From Streptomyces noursei (lineage in GTDB: Bacteria > Actinomycetota > Actinomycetes > Streptomycetales > Streptomycetaceae): a stretch of DNA of 64,000 nt. The notes below the pieces were generated by a model. It had not been told where the DNA came from. It was given only the letters and a program-made list of their open reading frames with translations, and did no database searches. The stretch lies in NCBI RefSeq assembly GCF_001646665.1, contig NZ_LWBU01000363.1, positions 195,429 through 259,428 of the forward strand. The letters are read 5' to 3'. Position numbers and translations under genes: made by a program. Each line of letters opens with the position of its first letter. The first letter of the stretch is position 1. Of the stretch, positions 51,768 through 60,724 are shown piece by piece.

Positions 51768-52951
51768 GGCCCGCCGGCCAGGCGGTCGGCCAGGCGGAGC
51801 GCCGGGGAGGTCATGGCGGTGGTCGCGAGGGCGACCACCGTCAGGGCGACGAGCATCGTCCGGTCGATGAGCCCGGCCTGGTGGCCGAGGGAGATGACGA
51901 CGATCTCGGTCAGGCCGCGGGAGTTCATCAGCGCCCCGACGCGCAGCCACTCGCGGCGCGGCAGCCCGGCGAGGGCGGCCGCCGCCGCGCACCCCACCGT
52001 CTTGGTGAGGACGGCGACCGGCAGGAGGACCGCGAGGAGCGTGGCGTCCCAGGGGGCGGATCCGAGGTCCAGGCGCTGGCCGAAGCCGAGGAAGAAGCAG
52101 GGCAGCAGGATCGCGGTGGTGACCGTGTCGAGCCCCTTGAGCGCCGGGCCGCCGGCCGCCACCGGGTACCGGCGGCCGAACAGGTGGCCGAACAGCAGGG
52201 CGCCCAGCAGCTGGTGGAGGCCGGCGGCGGAGGAGGCCGCGGCGGCGAGGGCGCAGCCGGCGACGGTGAGGGTGATGTCGGCGCCGCGGCTCGTGGTGCC
52301 CGGCCGGGTGCGCAGGAGGACGGCGACCGCCGCCAGGCCGGCGGCCGCCGGCAGCAGGTGCCGGGTTCCGAGGCTGCCCGCGGCGAACAGGGCGGCGGTC
52401 AGGAGGCACCAGGCCACCGCGTCGCCGACGGCCGCCGCCGCGAGGCTCACCCGCCCCGCGGGGGTGGCCGTCAGCCCTTCGTCGTCGAGGATCCGGGCGA
52501 GGACCGGCAGGGCGGTGATCGACAGGGCGCAGCCGAGGAACAGGGCGGACGCGACCGGGGTGGCGCGGGGGCCGGCGTGGGCGCCGTCGAGGGCGAGCGC
52601 GAGAACCGCTCCGGCGGCCGCCGGCAGCAGGACGGACGCCGCGCTGACGGCGGTGACCGCCGGGGCGGTGCGGTCGGGGCCGGCCGGTCCGGCGAGGTGG
52701 CGGCCGATGCCGAAGGCGTAGAGGACGAGGCCCAGTTCGGCGAGGGCGCCCAGGGCGGGCAGGACCTCGGGGCCGAACAGGAAGCGGTGGACGCCGGGGG
52801 CGACCGCGCCGAGCAGCGAGGGCCCGAGCAGCAGTCCGGCCGCCAGTTCGGCGACCGTCGGGGGCTGGCCGGCCCGGCGGGCGAGCAGGCCGGCGGTGCG
52901 GGTGAGCAGCAGCAGGCACGCGAGGGCCAGCAGGAACCGGCCGTCCGTCAT
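51698..52951 (-). CDS. Second CPA2-family cation/proton antiporter
   Basis: 417 residues with about 12 helices, starting MTDGRFLLALACLLLLTRTAG and bearing QPPTVAELAAGLLLGPSLLG, the typical first-inverted-repeat entry of CPA2 antiporters, and MNSRGLTEIVVISLGHQAG near the end, as in eukaryote-like CHX transporters. It has no associated RCK subunit. GAGGAG precedes the ATG at 52951. Convergent with, and overlapping by 70 bases, the KhtU-like gene. The pair could move the same ion in opposing conditions. Confidence 0.87.
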   Translation of the reverse strand: MTDGRFLLALACLLLLTRTAGLLARRAGQPPTVAELAAGLLLGPSLLGAVAPGVHRFLFGPEVLPALGALAELGLVLYAFGIGRHLAGPAGPDRTAPAVTAVSAASVLLPAAAGAVLALALDGAHAGPRATPVASALFLGCALSITALPVLARILDDEGLTATPAGRVSLAAAAVGDAVAWCLLTAALFAAGSLGTRHLLPAAAGLAAVAVLLRTRPGTTSRGADITLTVAGCALAAAASSAAGLHQLLGALLFGHLFGRRYPVAAGGPALKGLDTVTTAILLPCFFLGFGQRLDLGSAPWDATLLAVLLPVAVLTKTVGCAAAAALAGLPRREWLRVGALMNSRGLTEIVVISLGHQAGLIDRTMLVALTVVALATTAMTSPALRLADRLAGGPQSRTGTGSGSAPATGRESAARR

Positions 52952-52981
52952 GGGTGACGCTCCTCGGGTCGGGGAAGGCGA

Positions 52982-53008
52982 AGGGCGCCCGGCCTGGCCG
53001 GGCGCCCT
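52982..53008 (-). terminator. Terminator hairpin between the monooxygenase-like gene and the antiporter
   Basis: AGGGCGCCCGGCC and GGCCGGGCGCCCT are exact reverse complements around a single central base, so the real loop is the inner GCCTGGC and the stem about 10 bp. It follows the reverse-strand stop at 53030. Confidence 0.75.
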
Positions 53009-53029
53009 GGTGGCGGGGTCGCCGCCGGG

Positions 53030-53326
53030 TCAGCGCGTGACGCGCGCGTAACGGCCCGACGCGACCGTGGTCTTGTCGACGGCCGCGAGGAAGTCCTGGG
53101 TCTCGGCGGCGGAGAAGAAGCCCTCCATGGTGGCGTCCGCGTCCTCCGGGGTCGCCCAGTGGACGATGACGAGGTATTCGCCGTCGTCGCTGCGGGACAC
53201 CTCGCGGGACAGGAAGCCGGGGCGCTTGGCCATGTAGTCGTCCTCGACCCTCCGGTCGAGGGTCTCGAAGTCGGTGGTGTCGGTGCCGGGCATCAGCTTG
53301 AAGCGGACGGTCTCCACGGTGCTCAT
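53030..53326 (-). CDS. Antibiotic-biosynthesis-monooxygenase-like (ABM fold) protein
   Basis: 98 residues starting MSTVETVRFKLMPGTDTTDFETL, with HWATPEDADATMEGFFSAAE and a final strand: the dimeric alpha/beta barrel fold. Members are heme-free monooxygenases or stress proteins; no specific motif decides here. AGGAGG precedes the ATG at 53326, which overlaps the stop of the NmrA gene by four bases, so it is the last gene of the reverse operon 58488-53030. Confidence 0.75.
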   Translation of the reverse strand: MSTVETVRFKLMPGTDTTDFETLDRRVEDDYMAKRPGFLSREVSRSDDGEYLVIVHWATPEDADATMEGFFSAAETQDFLAAVDKTTVASGRYARVTR

Positions 53327-54162
53327 CGGTGGTCCTCCTGGAAGGCGTCGGCGTGGGCGGTGGCCCACTGGGTGAAGGTGCGGGGCGGCCGGCCGAGGAG
53401 TTCGGCGACGGTCGGCCGGACCCGCGAGTCGTCGAGGGTGCCGTCCGCGTAGTAGCGGAAGAAGGCGTCGACGTACGCGGGCGGGGTGCCGTCGGCCGCC
53501 ATCTCCTCGCGGGCCTCCTCGTCGGTGAGGCCGTCGAGGCGCAGGGGGCGCCCGAGGACCTCGCCGAGGAGGCGGACCCGGTCTGCGGGGAGCAGCGGTT
53601 CGGGGCCGCTGAGGGCGTGCACGCGGCCGTGGTGGGCCGGGTCGAGCAGGACGCGGGCGGCGACGGCCGCGATGTCGTACGGGTCGATCATGGCGACCGG
53701 GACGGTGGGGAACGGGGCGCGGACCACGTCGCCGGCCGCGAGCTGGGCGGTCCACTGGAGGGTGTTGGACATGAAGCCGCTGGGGCGCAGGATCGTCCAG
53801 GGCACCGGGGAGGCCCGTACCGCCTCCTCGGAGAGGATCATGAAGCGGGAGATGGCGTTGTCCATGTCGCCGTCCGCGGCGGCGATGCTGGAGAGCAGCA
53901 CCACGTGCTCCACGCCGGCCCGGGCGCACTCGCCGAGCACGCCCGGCATGTCCGCGTAGCCGGGGAGCAGGAACACCCCGCGGGCGCCTTTCAGCGCGGG
54001 GCGCAGCGAGTCGGGACGGTCGAGGTCGCCGACCGCCGCCTCCGCCCCCGCGGGGGGTGCGGCGGCGTTCCGGACCAGGGCGCGCACCGGCCGGCCGGAG
54101 GCGGCCAGCCGTGCGGTCAGCTCGCCCCCGACGTGGCCGGTGGCTCCGGTCACCAGGATCAT
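53323..54162 (-). CDS. NmrA-like NAD(P)-binding protein
   Basis: 279 residues beginning MILVTGATGHVGGELTARL with a complete Rossmann motif, VRALVRN for the cofactor, GVEHVVLLSSIAA, PWTILRPSGFMSN and a C-terminal segment similar to QOR2/NmrA redox sensors. Its role beside a quinone oxidoreductase gene fits redox-dependent regulation or a reductase. AAGGAGACC precedes the ATG. Confidence 0.82.
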   Translation of the reverse strand: MILVTGATGHVGGELTARLAASGRPVRALVRNAAAPPAGAEAAVGDLDRPDSLRPALKGARGVFLLPGYADMPGVLGECARAGVEHVVLLSSIAAADGDMDNAISRFMILSEEAVRASPVPWTILRPSGFMSNTLQWTAQLAAGDVVRAPFPTVPVAMIDPYDIAAVAARVLLDPAHHGRVHALSGPEPLLPADRVRLLGEVLGRPLRLDGLTDEEAREEMAADGTPPAYVDAFFRYYADGTLDDSRVRPTVAELLGRPPRTFTQWATAHADAFQEDHR

Positions 54163-54177
54163 GCGGGTCTCCTTGCC

Positions 54178-55128
54178 TCAGGACGTCAGGTCGAGCACGA
54201 GGCGGCCACGGGCGTGGCCGTCCTCGCCGGACGCGTGCGCCGCCGCCACCTCGTCCAGCGGCAGGGTCCGCGCGACGACGGGGCGGACGGCGCCGGCGGC
54301 GAGGAGGCCGGCGAGCCGGCCGAGGACCGGTCCGTCGGGGTGCACGTAGGTGAAGCCGGCGCGCACGCCGTGGTCCTGGGCGGTCCTGCGGTGGTCGGGC
54401 CCCTCCCCCTTGAGGGTGACGACGATGCCGCCGGGGCGTACGACGTCGAGCAGGCGGAAGAACTCCGCCCCGCCCATGGGGTCGACCGCCAGGTCCACGT
54501 CCCCCACCTCCTTCTGGAGGGGGACCGTCCGGTAGTCGACGACCCGGTGGGCGCCGAGCGAGCGGACGAAGTCGTGGTTGGCGGGGGACGCGGTGCCGAT
54601 GACCTCGGCGCCCGCGTCGACGGCCAGCTGCACCGCGACGTGCCCCACTCCCCCGGCCGCGCCGGACACCAGGACGCGGTGGCCCGGCCGCAGCCCGCCG
54701 TGCTCGAACAGCGTCTGCCAGGCGGTGAGGCCCACCATGGGCAGCGACGCGGCCGCAACGTGGCCGACGCCGTCGGGCTTGGCGGCGAGGTCGGCCTCGG
54801 GGGCGACGGCGTACTCGGCGTACCCGCCGGCGAGGGCCGGGAAGCGGGGCATGCCGAACACGGCGTCGCCCTCGGTGAACCGCCGGACGCCCGGGCCGGT
54901 GGCGGCCACCGTGCCCGAGACGTCCCAGCCGAGCACGGCGGGGAAGCGCTCCACGCCCACGCCCCGCCCGGCCCGCGTCGCCCGGTCGATGGCGTTGACG
55001 CCGGCCGCGTGGACGCGGACCAGCACCTCGCCCTCGCCGGGCCGCGGGACGGGCAGCTCCCGTACGCGCAGGGCGTCCGGCGCGCCGAAGGCGTCGATGA
55101 CCGCCGCCCGCATGACGGTCGGCGTCAC
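54178..55128 (-). CDS. NADP-dependent quinone oxidoreductase/enoyl reductase (zinc-independent MDR)
   Basis: 316 residues of the medium-chain dehydrogenase fold. MRAAVIDAFGAPDALRVREL starts the GroES-like domain, LGWDVSGTVAATGPGV follows and the cofactor site is VLVSGAAGGVGHVAVQLA. There are no zinc-ligand cysteines, so it is of quinone reductase/QOR type. GTG start at 55128 overlaps the cupin stop; ATG 55113 is possible. It reduces quinones or enones with NADPH. Confidence 0.87.
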   Translation of the reverse strand: MTPTVMRAAVIDAFGAPDALRVRELPVPRPGEGEVLVRVHAAGVNAIDRATRAGRGVGVERFPAVLGWDVSGTVAATGPGVRRFTEGDAVFGMPRFPALAGGYAEYAVAPEADLAAKPDGVGHVAAASLPMVGLTAWQTLFEHGGLRPGHRVLVSGAAGGVGHVAVQLAVDAGAEVIGTASPANHDFVRSLGAHRVVDYRTVPLQKEVGDVDLAVDPMGGAEFFRLLDVVRPGGIVVTLKGEGPDHRRTAQDHGVRAGFTYVHPDGPVLGRLAGLLAAGAVRPVVARTLPLDEVAAAHASGEDGHARGRLVLDLTS

Positions 55129-55607
55129 GGCGCGAGGTGCAGGTCGTGGCGGGGCGCGAACTCGACGATCTGCCGCTTCTGGACCTCGCTGAGCGGGACG
55201 GGCGCCTCGCCCGCGCGGGCCTCCTGGCCGATCTCCATGAAGAAGTTCTCCAGGTACGCCGGGGTGAACAGGAACAGCATGCGGCTGACGTGCAGGCCGA
55301 CGTTGCGGAACCGGTGGCGGGTGCCGCGCGGCACGAAGACGAAGTCGCCGTCGTGGGCGGTGAAGGTCTTCTCGCCGTTGAGGAACTCGATGTCGCCGTT
55401 GAGGATGTAGAACGCCTCGTCGGCGTGCGGGTGGATGTGCGGCGGCGGGCCGCCGCCGGGCGGCACGGACGCCTCGGCGAAGGTGAGGGACCCGCCGGTG
55501 TTCTCGCGGGTGGCCTTGAAGGTGTAGATGGCGTCGCCGAACCAGTACGTCGGGCCGGTGCCCGCCGGGTGGTGGACGACCTTGCCCTCGGGGTGTGCGG
55601 TGGTCAT
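55125..55607 (-). CDS. Cupin-domain protein
   Basis: 160 residues with both cupin motifs: GGGPPPHIHPHADEAFYILNG (His-x-His ... Glu, metal ligands) and PRGTRHRFRNVG near 95-106. The protein is small and soluble, of the quercetinase/isomerase-like type. Reaction unknown. It follows the ThDP enzyme gene by 27 bases and overlaps the quinone reductase start. Confidence 0.84.
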   Translation of the reverse strand: MTTAHPEGKVVHHPAGTGPTYWFGDAIYTFKATRENTGGSLTFAEASVPPGGGPPPHIHPHADEAFYILNGDIEFLNGEKTFTAHDGDFVFVPRGTRHRFRNVGLHVSRMLFLFTPAYLENFFMEIGQEARAGEAPVPLSEVQKRQIVEFAPRHDLHLAP

Positions 55608-55634
55608 GGGGGCTCCCAGGGTCGGGGCGGGCGG

Positions 55635-57284
55635 TCAGAGGCGGAACAGGCCGGGGTCGGCGACCACGACGTCGAGGAGGACGGGGCCGTCGGCGGTCAG
55701 CGACTCGCGCAGCGCCGCCTGGAGGCCCTCGGGCGTCTCGACCCGCTCGCCGCGCACCCCGAAGCCGCGGGCCAGCTGGGCCATGTCGACACCGCTGAGG
55801 TCGTAGCCCTTCTCCCACGACTTCTGGTCCTGGAGGTAGTACTTCAGCGACAGGTAGCCGGCGTTGTCGGGGATGACGAAGGTGACCGGCAGGTTGTGCT
55901 GGGCGGCGGTCCACAGGGAGTGCAGGGTGTACTGGGCGGAGCCCTCGCCGACCACCACGACCGCGCGGCGGTCCGGGCGGGCGAGCGCGTAGCCGACGGC
56001 GCCGGCGAAGGGGAAGCCGAGGGCGCCGCTGGCGGTGGCGAAGTAGCCGTTGCCGGCGCCGAGCGGGATCTGCTCGTGGAAGTCGGCCCGGGCGATGGGC
56101 AGTTCCTCGAAGAGGACGGCCGTCTCGGGCAGCTCCTTGGAGAGCAGGTGGAACAGGTACGCCTGGGTGAGCGGGGTGGTCGCCTCCGGTACGGGGACGG
56201 GCTCGCGCACGGGGGCGAGCGGGGTCCGCTCGCGCCGGCCGACCAGCGGCACCAGGGCCCTGACGACGTCACCGGGCCGGGCGATGAACGCCGCGTCCGC
56301 CAGGGTGGCGGCGGCGGCCTGCGGGTCGTCGGTGACGTGCAGGAACGTGACGTCCTCGGTCAGCGTGGGCCGGGGGGTCCGGTCGAGGTCGGCGGGGGCG
56401 GTGGAGAACAGGTCCCAGGAGGTGAACAGCGTGAAGGCGGGACCGCCGAGGACCACGACCACGTCGTGCTGGGCGGACAGCCGCTCGTTGATCAGCTCCG
56501 GGATGGGCGGCAGGACGCCGGCGAACAGCGGGTGGTCCTCCGGGAACGCGCCCCGGTTCCACACGGGGGCGCCCCAGACGCGGGCGTTGAGCTTCTCGGC
56601 CAGCTCGACCAGCGCGCCGCGGGCGCCCTGGGCGTCGACCGGCCCGCCGGCGATCAGACCGGGTCGCTGCGCGCCGTCGAGGGCGGCGGCGATGCGCTCC
56701 AGCGCGGCGGGGGACGGCACGGTGGCGTCCTCGACGGTGGGGATGCGCACCGGGTGGGGGTCGGCGGGGCGTACGAAGTCGTCCTCGGGCACGGCGACGA
56801 ACACGGGGCCCTGCGGCGCCTGCTTGGCGATCCGGTACGCCTGGGCGATGGTCGCCGGGACGTCCTGGGGGCGGGCGGGTTCGGCGGCCCACTTGATGTA
56901 CGGCTTGGGCAGCTGGGTGGCGTCCTTGGCGATGAGGAACGGGTCGCCGAGGAGCATCTTGCGGGCCTGCTGGCCGCCCAGGATGACCATGGGGGTCTTG
57001 GCGGAGGCGGCGGTGTAGACGCTGCCCATGGCGTTGGCGAGGCCGGGGCCGCCGTTGATGATGACGAGCGCGGGCTCGCCGGTGGCCTGGGCGTAGCCGT
57101 CCGCCATGCCGACGACGGACGCCTCCTGGAGGCCCATGACGAACCGGAACTCGTCGTCCGGCCAGGCCTCGAAGAGCTTCATCTCGGTGTGGCTGGGGTT
57201 GCTGAAGATGGTCGTCAGGCCCAGCCGGCGCAGCACGTCCAGTGTTTCGTCGCGTACGGTCCGGTGGCCGGTTGCCTCGGTCAC
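55635..57284 (-). CDS. Benzoylformate-decarboxylase-like ThDP enzyme with altered active-site motifs
   Basis: 549 residues. The catalytic Glu is kept (LQEASVVGMADGYAQATG), but where benzoylformate decarboxylase has an HS pair, this reads IINGGPGLANAMG, so the histidine is missing. The ThDP/Mg2+ motif starts GEGSAQYTLHSLW and ends PDN instead of GDG...NN. The fold is complete. It may use a different substrate or have weak activity. GTG start after AGGAGACC. It belongs to the reverse operon with MFS, cupin and reductases; compare the more canonical enzyme at 35848. Confidence 0.8.
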   Translation of the reverse strand: MTEATGHRTVRDETLDVLRRLGLTTIFSNPSHTEMKLFEAWPDDEFRFVMGLQEASVVGMADGYAQATGEPALVIINGGPGLANAMGSVYTAASAKTPMVILGGQQARKMLLGDPFLIAKDATQLPKPYIKWAAEPARPQDVPATIAQAYRIAKQAPQGPVFVAVPEDDFVRPADPHPVRIPTVEDATVPSPAALERIAAALDGAQRPGLIAGGPVDAQGARGALVELAEKLNARVWGAPVWNRGAFPEDHPLFAGVLPPIPELINERLSAQHDVVVVLGGPAFTLFTSWDLFSTAPADLDRTPRPTLTEDVTFLHVTDDPQAAAATLADAAFIARPGDVVRALVPLVGRRERTPLAPVREPVPVPEATTPLTQAYLFHLLSKELPETAVLFEELPIARADFHEQIPLGAGNGYFATASGALGFPFAGAVGYALARPDRRAVVVVGEGSAQYTLHSLWTAAQHNLPVTFVIPDNAGYLSLKYYLQDQKSWEKGYDLSGVDMAQLARGFGVRGERVETPEGLQAALRESLTADGPVLLDVVVADPGLFRL

Positions 57285-57294
57285 GGCAGGTCTC

Positions 57295-58488
57295 CTACGG
57301 GGTGGGTTGGGTGGCGGGGCCCGCGAGGGCGGTCGGGAGGGTGAGTTTGCGTCCGGCCCAGGTGGCGGGCAGGGCGAGGGCGCAGACGGTCAGCGCGACG
57401 AGGGGGGCGCGGTCGACGCCGTACGCGGCGACCGCCCAGCCGCCGACGGCGGCTCCGGCGGCGATGCCCGCGTTGACGGCGGAGGCGCCGAGGGTGGCGG
57501 CGAGGTCGCCGCCGGGGCCGGCGAGGGAGATGATCCGCAGCTGGAGCGACGGCACGATGCCGAACCCGACGAGGCCCCAGGCGGCCAGGGCGACCCCGGC
57601 GAGCACCCGGTGGGAACCGGTGAGGTGGAGGGCGCCGAGGGCGAGGACGAGCACGGTGTTGCCGACGAGGAGGGTCAGGTCGGCGTTCCGGTCGGCGAAC
57701 CTGCCGCCGGCGAAGGTGCCGGCGGCGCTGGCGAGGCCGAAGATCAGCAGGAAGGCGCTGACGCCGCCGCCGGAGATGCCGGTGACGTCCTCCAGGTAGG
57801 GCGCGAGGTAGGTGAAGGCGGTGAACTGGCCGCCGAGCAGCAGCAGTCCGATGCCCAGCATGGCCAGCACGCGGGGCGCGAAGGCGTGCCGCGCCTGGGC
57901 GCGCAGCCCGCCGCCGCCGCTGCCGGTGACGGTGGGGACGAGGGCCAGGACGGCGACGAGCGCGAGCGCGCCGAGGACGACGATGCCGGTGAACGCGGCG
58001 CGCCAGCCGATCGACTGGCCGACGAGCGTGCCGAGCGGCACGCCGATGACGGTGGACACGGCGATGCCGCCGAACACCATGGAGACGGCCTGCCCGCGGC
58101 GCTCGGCGGGGACGAGCCCGGCGGCGACGGCGGAGGCCACGCCGATGAAGAGCCCGTGGATGGCGCCGGTCACCGCCCGCGCGGCCAGCAGCAGCCCGAA
58201 CGCGGACGCGAACACGGCGACGAGGTTGCCCACGACGAACACGGCGAGCGCGAGCCACAGCAGGGTGCGGCGCGGCATGCCGATGGTCGCGGCGGTGACG
58301 ACGGGCCCGCCGAGCGAGATGCCCAGCGCGTACGCCGTCACCAGCAGCCCGGCCGTCCCGACGGACACGTCCAGGTCGCCCGCGACGAGGCCGAGCACGC
58401 CGACGACGACCAGCTCGGCGGTGCCGATGACGAACGCGCCGAGGCCGAGCGCGGGGAGCGCGTGAGTACTGCTCCGGGTCCCGCTCAT
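57295..58488 (-). CDS. MFS transporter (AraJ/Cmx type)
   Basis: 397 residues, about 12 helices. LPALGLGAFVIGTAELVVVGVL is the classic first helix of the drug/arabinose efflux group, and VIGVPLGTLVGQSIGWRAAF follows in helix 5. It probably exports a small hydrophobic product or toxin made or handled by the adjacent enzymes. AAGGAGGGG precedes the ATG. First gene of the reverse run toward 53030. Confidence 0.87.
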   Translation of the reverse strand: MSGTRSSTHALPALGLGAFVIGTAELVVVGVLGLVAGDLDVSVGTAGLLVTAYALGISLGGPVVTAATIGMPRRTLLWLALAVFVVGNLVAVFASAFGLLLAARAVTGAIHGLFIGVASAVAAGLVPAERRGQAVSMVFGGIAVSTVIGVPLGTLVGQSIGWRAAFTGIVVLGALALVAVLALVPTVTGSGGGGLRAQARHAFAPRVLAMLGIGLLLLGGQFTAFTYLAPYLEDVTGISGGGVSAFLLIFGLASAAGTFAGGRFADRNADLTLLVGNTVLVLALGALHLTGSHRVLAGVALAAWGLVGFGIVPSLQLRIISLAGPGGDLAATLGASAVNAGIAAGAAVGGWAVAAYGVDRAPLVALTVCALALPATWAGRKLTLPTALAGPATQPTP

Positions 58489-58823
58489 CGGCGAGCCCCT
58501 CCTTCTGTCTTCCGTGCGGACGGTGTGGGCCCCGCCCCCGGGGGCCCGGCTCCTCGCCGGGGGCGGGCGGTGGCGGTGCCTTCGCGCGGTGGGGGCGGCG
58601 GCCTGCGGCCCCGGGCGGGCGGGTGCGGCGCGCGCGTGGGGGCACGTGGGGTGCGGCGCGCGCGTGGGGGCGGGTGCGCGGCTTCACGGGGAGCCGGTGG
58701 CGGTACCGGCTCCCCGCGGCTCCGGGCGCCGGGGGCCGTGCGGGCCCCCGCCCGGCCCCGGGGAACGAGGGGCGCGGCCACCGTGGGGGTGGGGGCGCGC
58801 CCCGGGGGGCCGGGGAGTCCCGG
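58489..58823. other. Gene-free GC-rich stretch with 21-bp direct repeat
   Basis: About 335 bases separating two reverse operons. It contains GTGCGGCGCGCGCGTGGGGG-C twice (58623-58643 and 58651-58671, 28-base period) and otherwise nothing recognisable. The MFS operon promoter should lie here. Confidence 0.55.
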
Positions 58824-59132
58824 TCAGACCTTGTAGCGCTGCTTGACGTCCTCGGCGAAGCCGAGGTAGTCGCGCAGCGGCCAGACCTGCTCGAACTCCA
58901 GGTACTCGCGCATGGGGAGGCGCCCCAGGGCGGTGCGGTCGAGCTCCTCGGCGTCCGGGGAGTCGATGATGGCGATGACCCGCTTCTGGGCCGCCACCTT
59001 CCAGATCCCCACGCAGAAACCGGAGTCGAGGGTCTCCTGGGCGTGGACGGCCTCGTCCTGCTCCAGCTCCCACAGCTCGTCGAGCGTGAGGCGCCCCTCG
59101 TGCTTCCACTTCATCTGGACGTAGAACAGCAT
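58824..59132 (-). CDS. Muconolactone delta-isomerase-like protein
   Basis: 102 residues starting MLFYVQMKWKHEGRLTLDEL with the short ferredoxin-like fold and HAQETLDSGFCVGIWKVA. The length matches CatC of the beta-ketoadipate pathway, but no other pathway genes are near and the usual active-site spacing cannot be confirmed, so it may be a related DUF3303/MIase-type protein. It starts 3 bases after the ankyrin gene stop. Confidence 0.72.
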   Translation of the reverse strand: MLFYVQMKWKHEGRLTLDELWELEQDEAVHAQETLDSGFCVGIWKVAAQKRVIAIIDSPDAEELDRTALGRLPMREYLEFEQVWPLRDYLGFAEDVKQRYKV

Positions 59133-59135
59133 GGG

Positions 59136-60170
59136 TCACTTCCCGTCGGTGTCGCGGATGAGTCCGGTCAGCGCGTGGTCGGCGCCGAACACCTCGACGG
59201 CCAGGTCGAGCGGCGTCTTGCCGTCGTGGCCGACGAGGTCCAGCCGGGCGCCGGCGCCGACGAGGATGCGGACGCACTCCTCGTAGCCGTGCCACAGCGC
59301 GTCGTGCAGCGGGGTGTAGCCGTTGGTGGCGCCCTGGAAGTCCAGGTCGATGCCGGGCCGGGCGACGAGCTGGGCGGTGATGTCGGCGTGGCCGTTGTAG
59401 ACCGCCTTGTGCAGGGGCACGGCACCGAACGTCGGCTCGACCGCGTTGACGTCCGCGCCCGCCGCGAGCAGCAGCGCCACGATCTCGCCGTGCCCGTCGC
59501 GGGAGGCGACCAGCAGCGGCGTGTGCCAGTCGTTGAACCCGCCCAGGAAGGGTGCCCGCTCGTCGACCTCGGCGCCCGCGTGCAGCAGCTTGCGCACCCG
59601 CTCGGTGTCGCCCTCGGCGGTGGCGGCCATCAGCTCCTGCCGGGCGACCGCGGCCTCGTCGCTCGCGCGCCGGGCGTCGAGGTGCCGCTCCGCCTCGAGC
59701 AGCTTGTCCTTGCCGAAGGTGTTGACGTTCAGCTCGTACGCGAAGTGCTGCTCCAGCGAGAAGCCGTAGTGCGTGTACACCTTGAGCGACGCGCCCCGGG
59801 CGAGCAGGTACTCGGCGATGTCCGGGTACTTGTACCAGAGGGCGTCCATCAGGGCGGTGTGGCCGGTGGTGGGCGCGACGGCGTCGACGAACGCGCCCGC
59901 CTCGACCAGCGCGCGCACCACGTCGAGGCTGCCGCCCTGGCAGGCCTTGTGCAGGGCGGTCGCCCCGGCACGGGTGTCGGCGGTGTGGACGTCGGCGCCC
60001 GCGCCGATCAGGGCCCGCACGGTCGGCGCGTCGGCCTGCCCGGCGGCGATCATCAGCACGGTCAGGCCGGTGGCCGTCTCGCGGGTGGAGGGGTCGGCGC
60101 CGGCGGACAGCAGCCCCGCCACGTTGGCGGTGTCACGGTCGCGTACGGCCGCGATCAGGTCGGCGCTCAT
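59136..60170 (-). CDS. Ankyrin-repeat protein
   Basis: 344 residues made mostly of ankyrin repeats (about eight; for example TALHKACQGGSLDVVRALVE, TPLLVASRDGHGEIVALLLA, TPLHDALWHGYEECVRILVG). There is a break near residues 130-170 with the unusual LKVYTHYGFSLEQHFAYELN. No signal peptide; cytoplasmic. Likely a protein-protein adaptor, uncommon among enzymes of this type. Its ATG shares a base with the preceding SnoaL-like stop (TGATG). Confidence 0.85.
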   Translation of the reverse strand: MSADLIAAVRDRDTANVAGLLSAGADPSTRETATGLTVLMIAAGQADAPTVRALIGAGADVHTADTRAGATALHKACQGGSLDVVRALVEAGAFVDAVAPTTGHTALMDALWYKYPDIAEYLLARGASLKVYTHYGFSLEQHFAYELNVNTFGKDKLLEAERHLDARRASDEAAVARQELMAATAEGDTERVRKLLHAGAEVDERAPFLGGFNDWHTPLLVASRDGHGEIVALLLAAGADVNAVEPTFGAVPLHKAVYNGHADITAQLVARPGIDLDFQGATNGYTPLHDALWHGYEECVRILVGAGARLDLVGHDGKTPLDLAVEVFGADHALTGLIRDTDGK

Positions 60171-60616
60171 CAGGCGGCCACCTGTCCGGACGTGTCCCCG
60201 CGCAGGGCGCGGACGATCGGGGACGGGTCGGTGTACGACTTCCAGCGGACGATCCGCCCGTCGCGGACGGTCAGCCACTGGACGAACTCGATCTCGAATT
60301 CGACGCCGTTGTTCCGGACCGCCGAGAGTTCGTGGATGACGCCCGCGGCCTTTTCGCCGTCGACCACCAGGTCGACGAGCTTCTCGAACTTGACCTCGCA
60401 CTCACCGGTGAAGACCTGGAGGCTGGCGAGTACGGCGTCACGACCGCGGATCGCGCCGATCCACTTCATGTCGTCGTTGTAACCGGGGACCGGCGTGTAA
60501 TTGATCCACTCGACGTCGTCGGCGAGCAGTCCGAGACAGGTCTCGAAATCCCCGGAGGCGAGCGCGTCGAACCAGCGCCGGGCGACCGCGCGGGTCGCTT
60601 CTGTGAGGTCGCTCAT
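60170..60616 (-). CDS. SnoaL-like (NTF2-fold) protein 1
   Basis: 148 residues of the NTF2-like fold: EATRAVARRWFDALASGDFE, ADDVEWINYTPVPGYNDD and VRDGRIVRWKSYTDP. SnoaL members are cyclases, dehydratases or isomerases of small molecules; substrate unknown. CGAGGAGT precedes the ATG at 60616. First gene of the SnoaL-ankyrin-isomerase group. Confidence 0.82.
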   Translation of the reverse strand: MSDLTEATRAVARRWFDALASGDFETCLGLLADDVEWINYTPVPGYNDDMKWIGAIRGRDAVLASLQVFTGECEVKFEKLVDLVVDGEKAAGVIHELSAVRNNGVEFEIEFVQWLTVRDGRIVRWKSYTDPSPIVRALRGDTSGQVAA

Positions 60617-60724
60617 GTGTACTCCTCGATAAGCCCGAGAGAATTCCCAGAAGATAGTGATTCCGTTTCCGGCCGCTCACCAACAAGCTGCCGCCGACTT
60701 CCTGAGATTCCGGGACCGTCGTTT

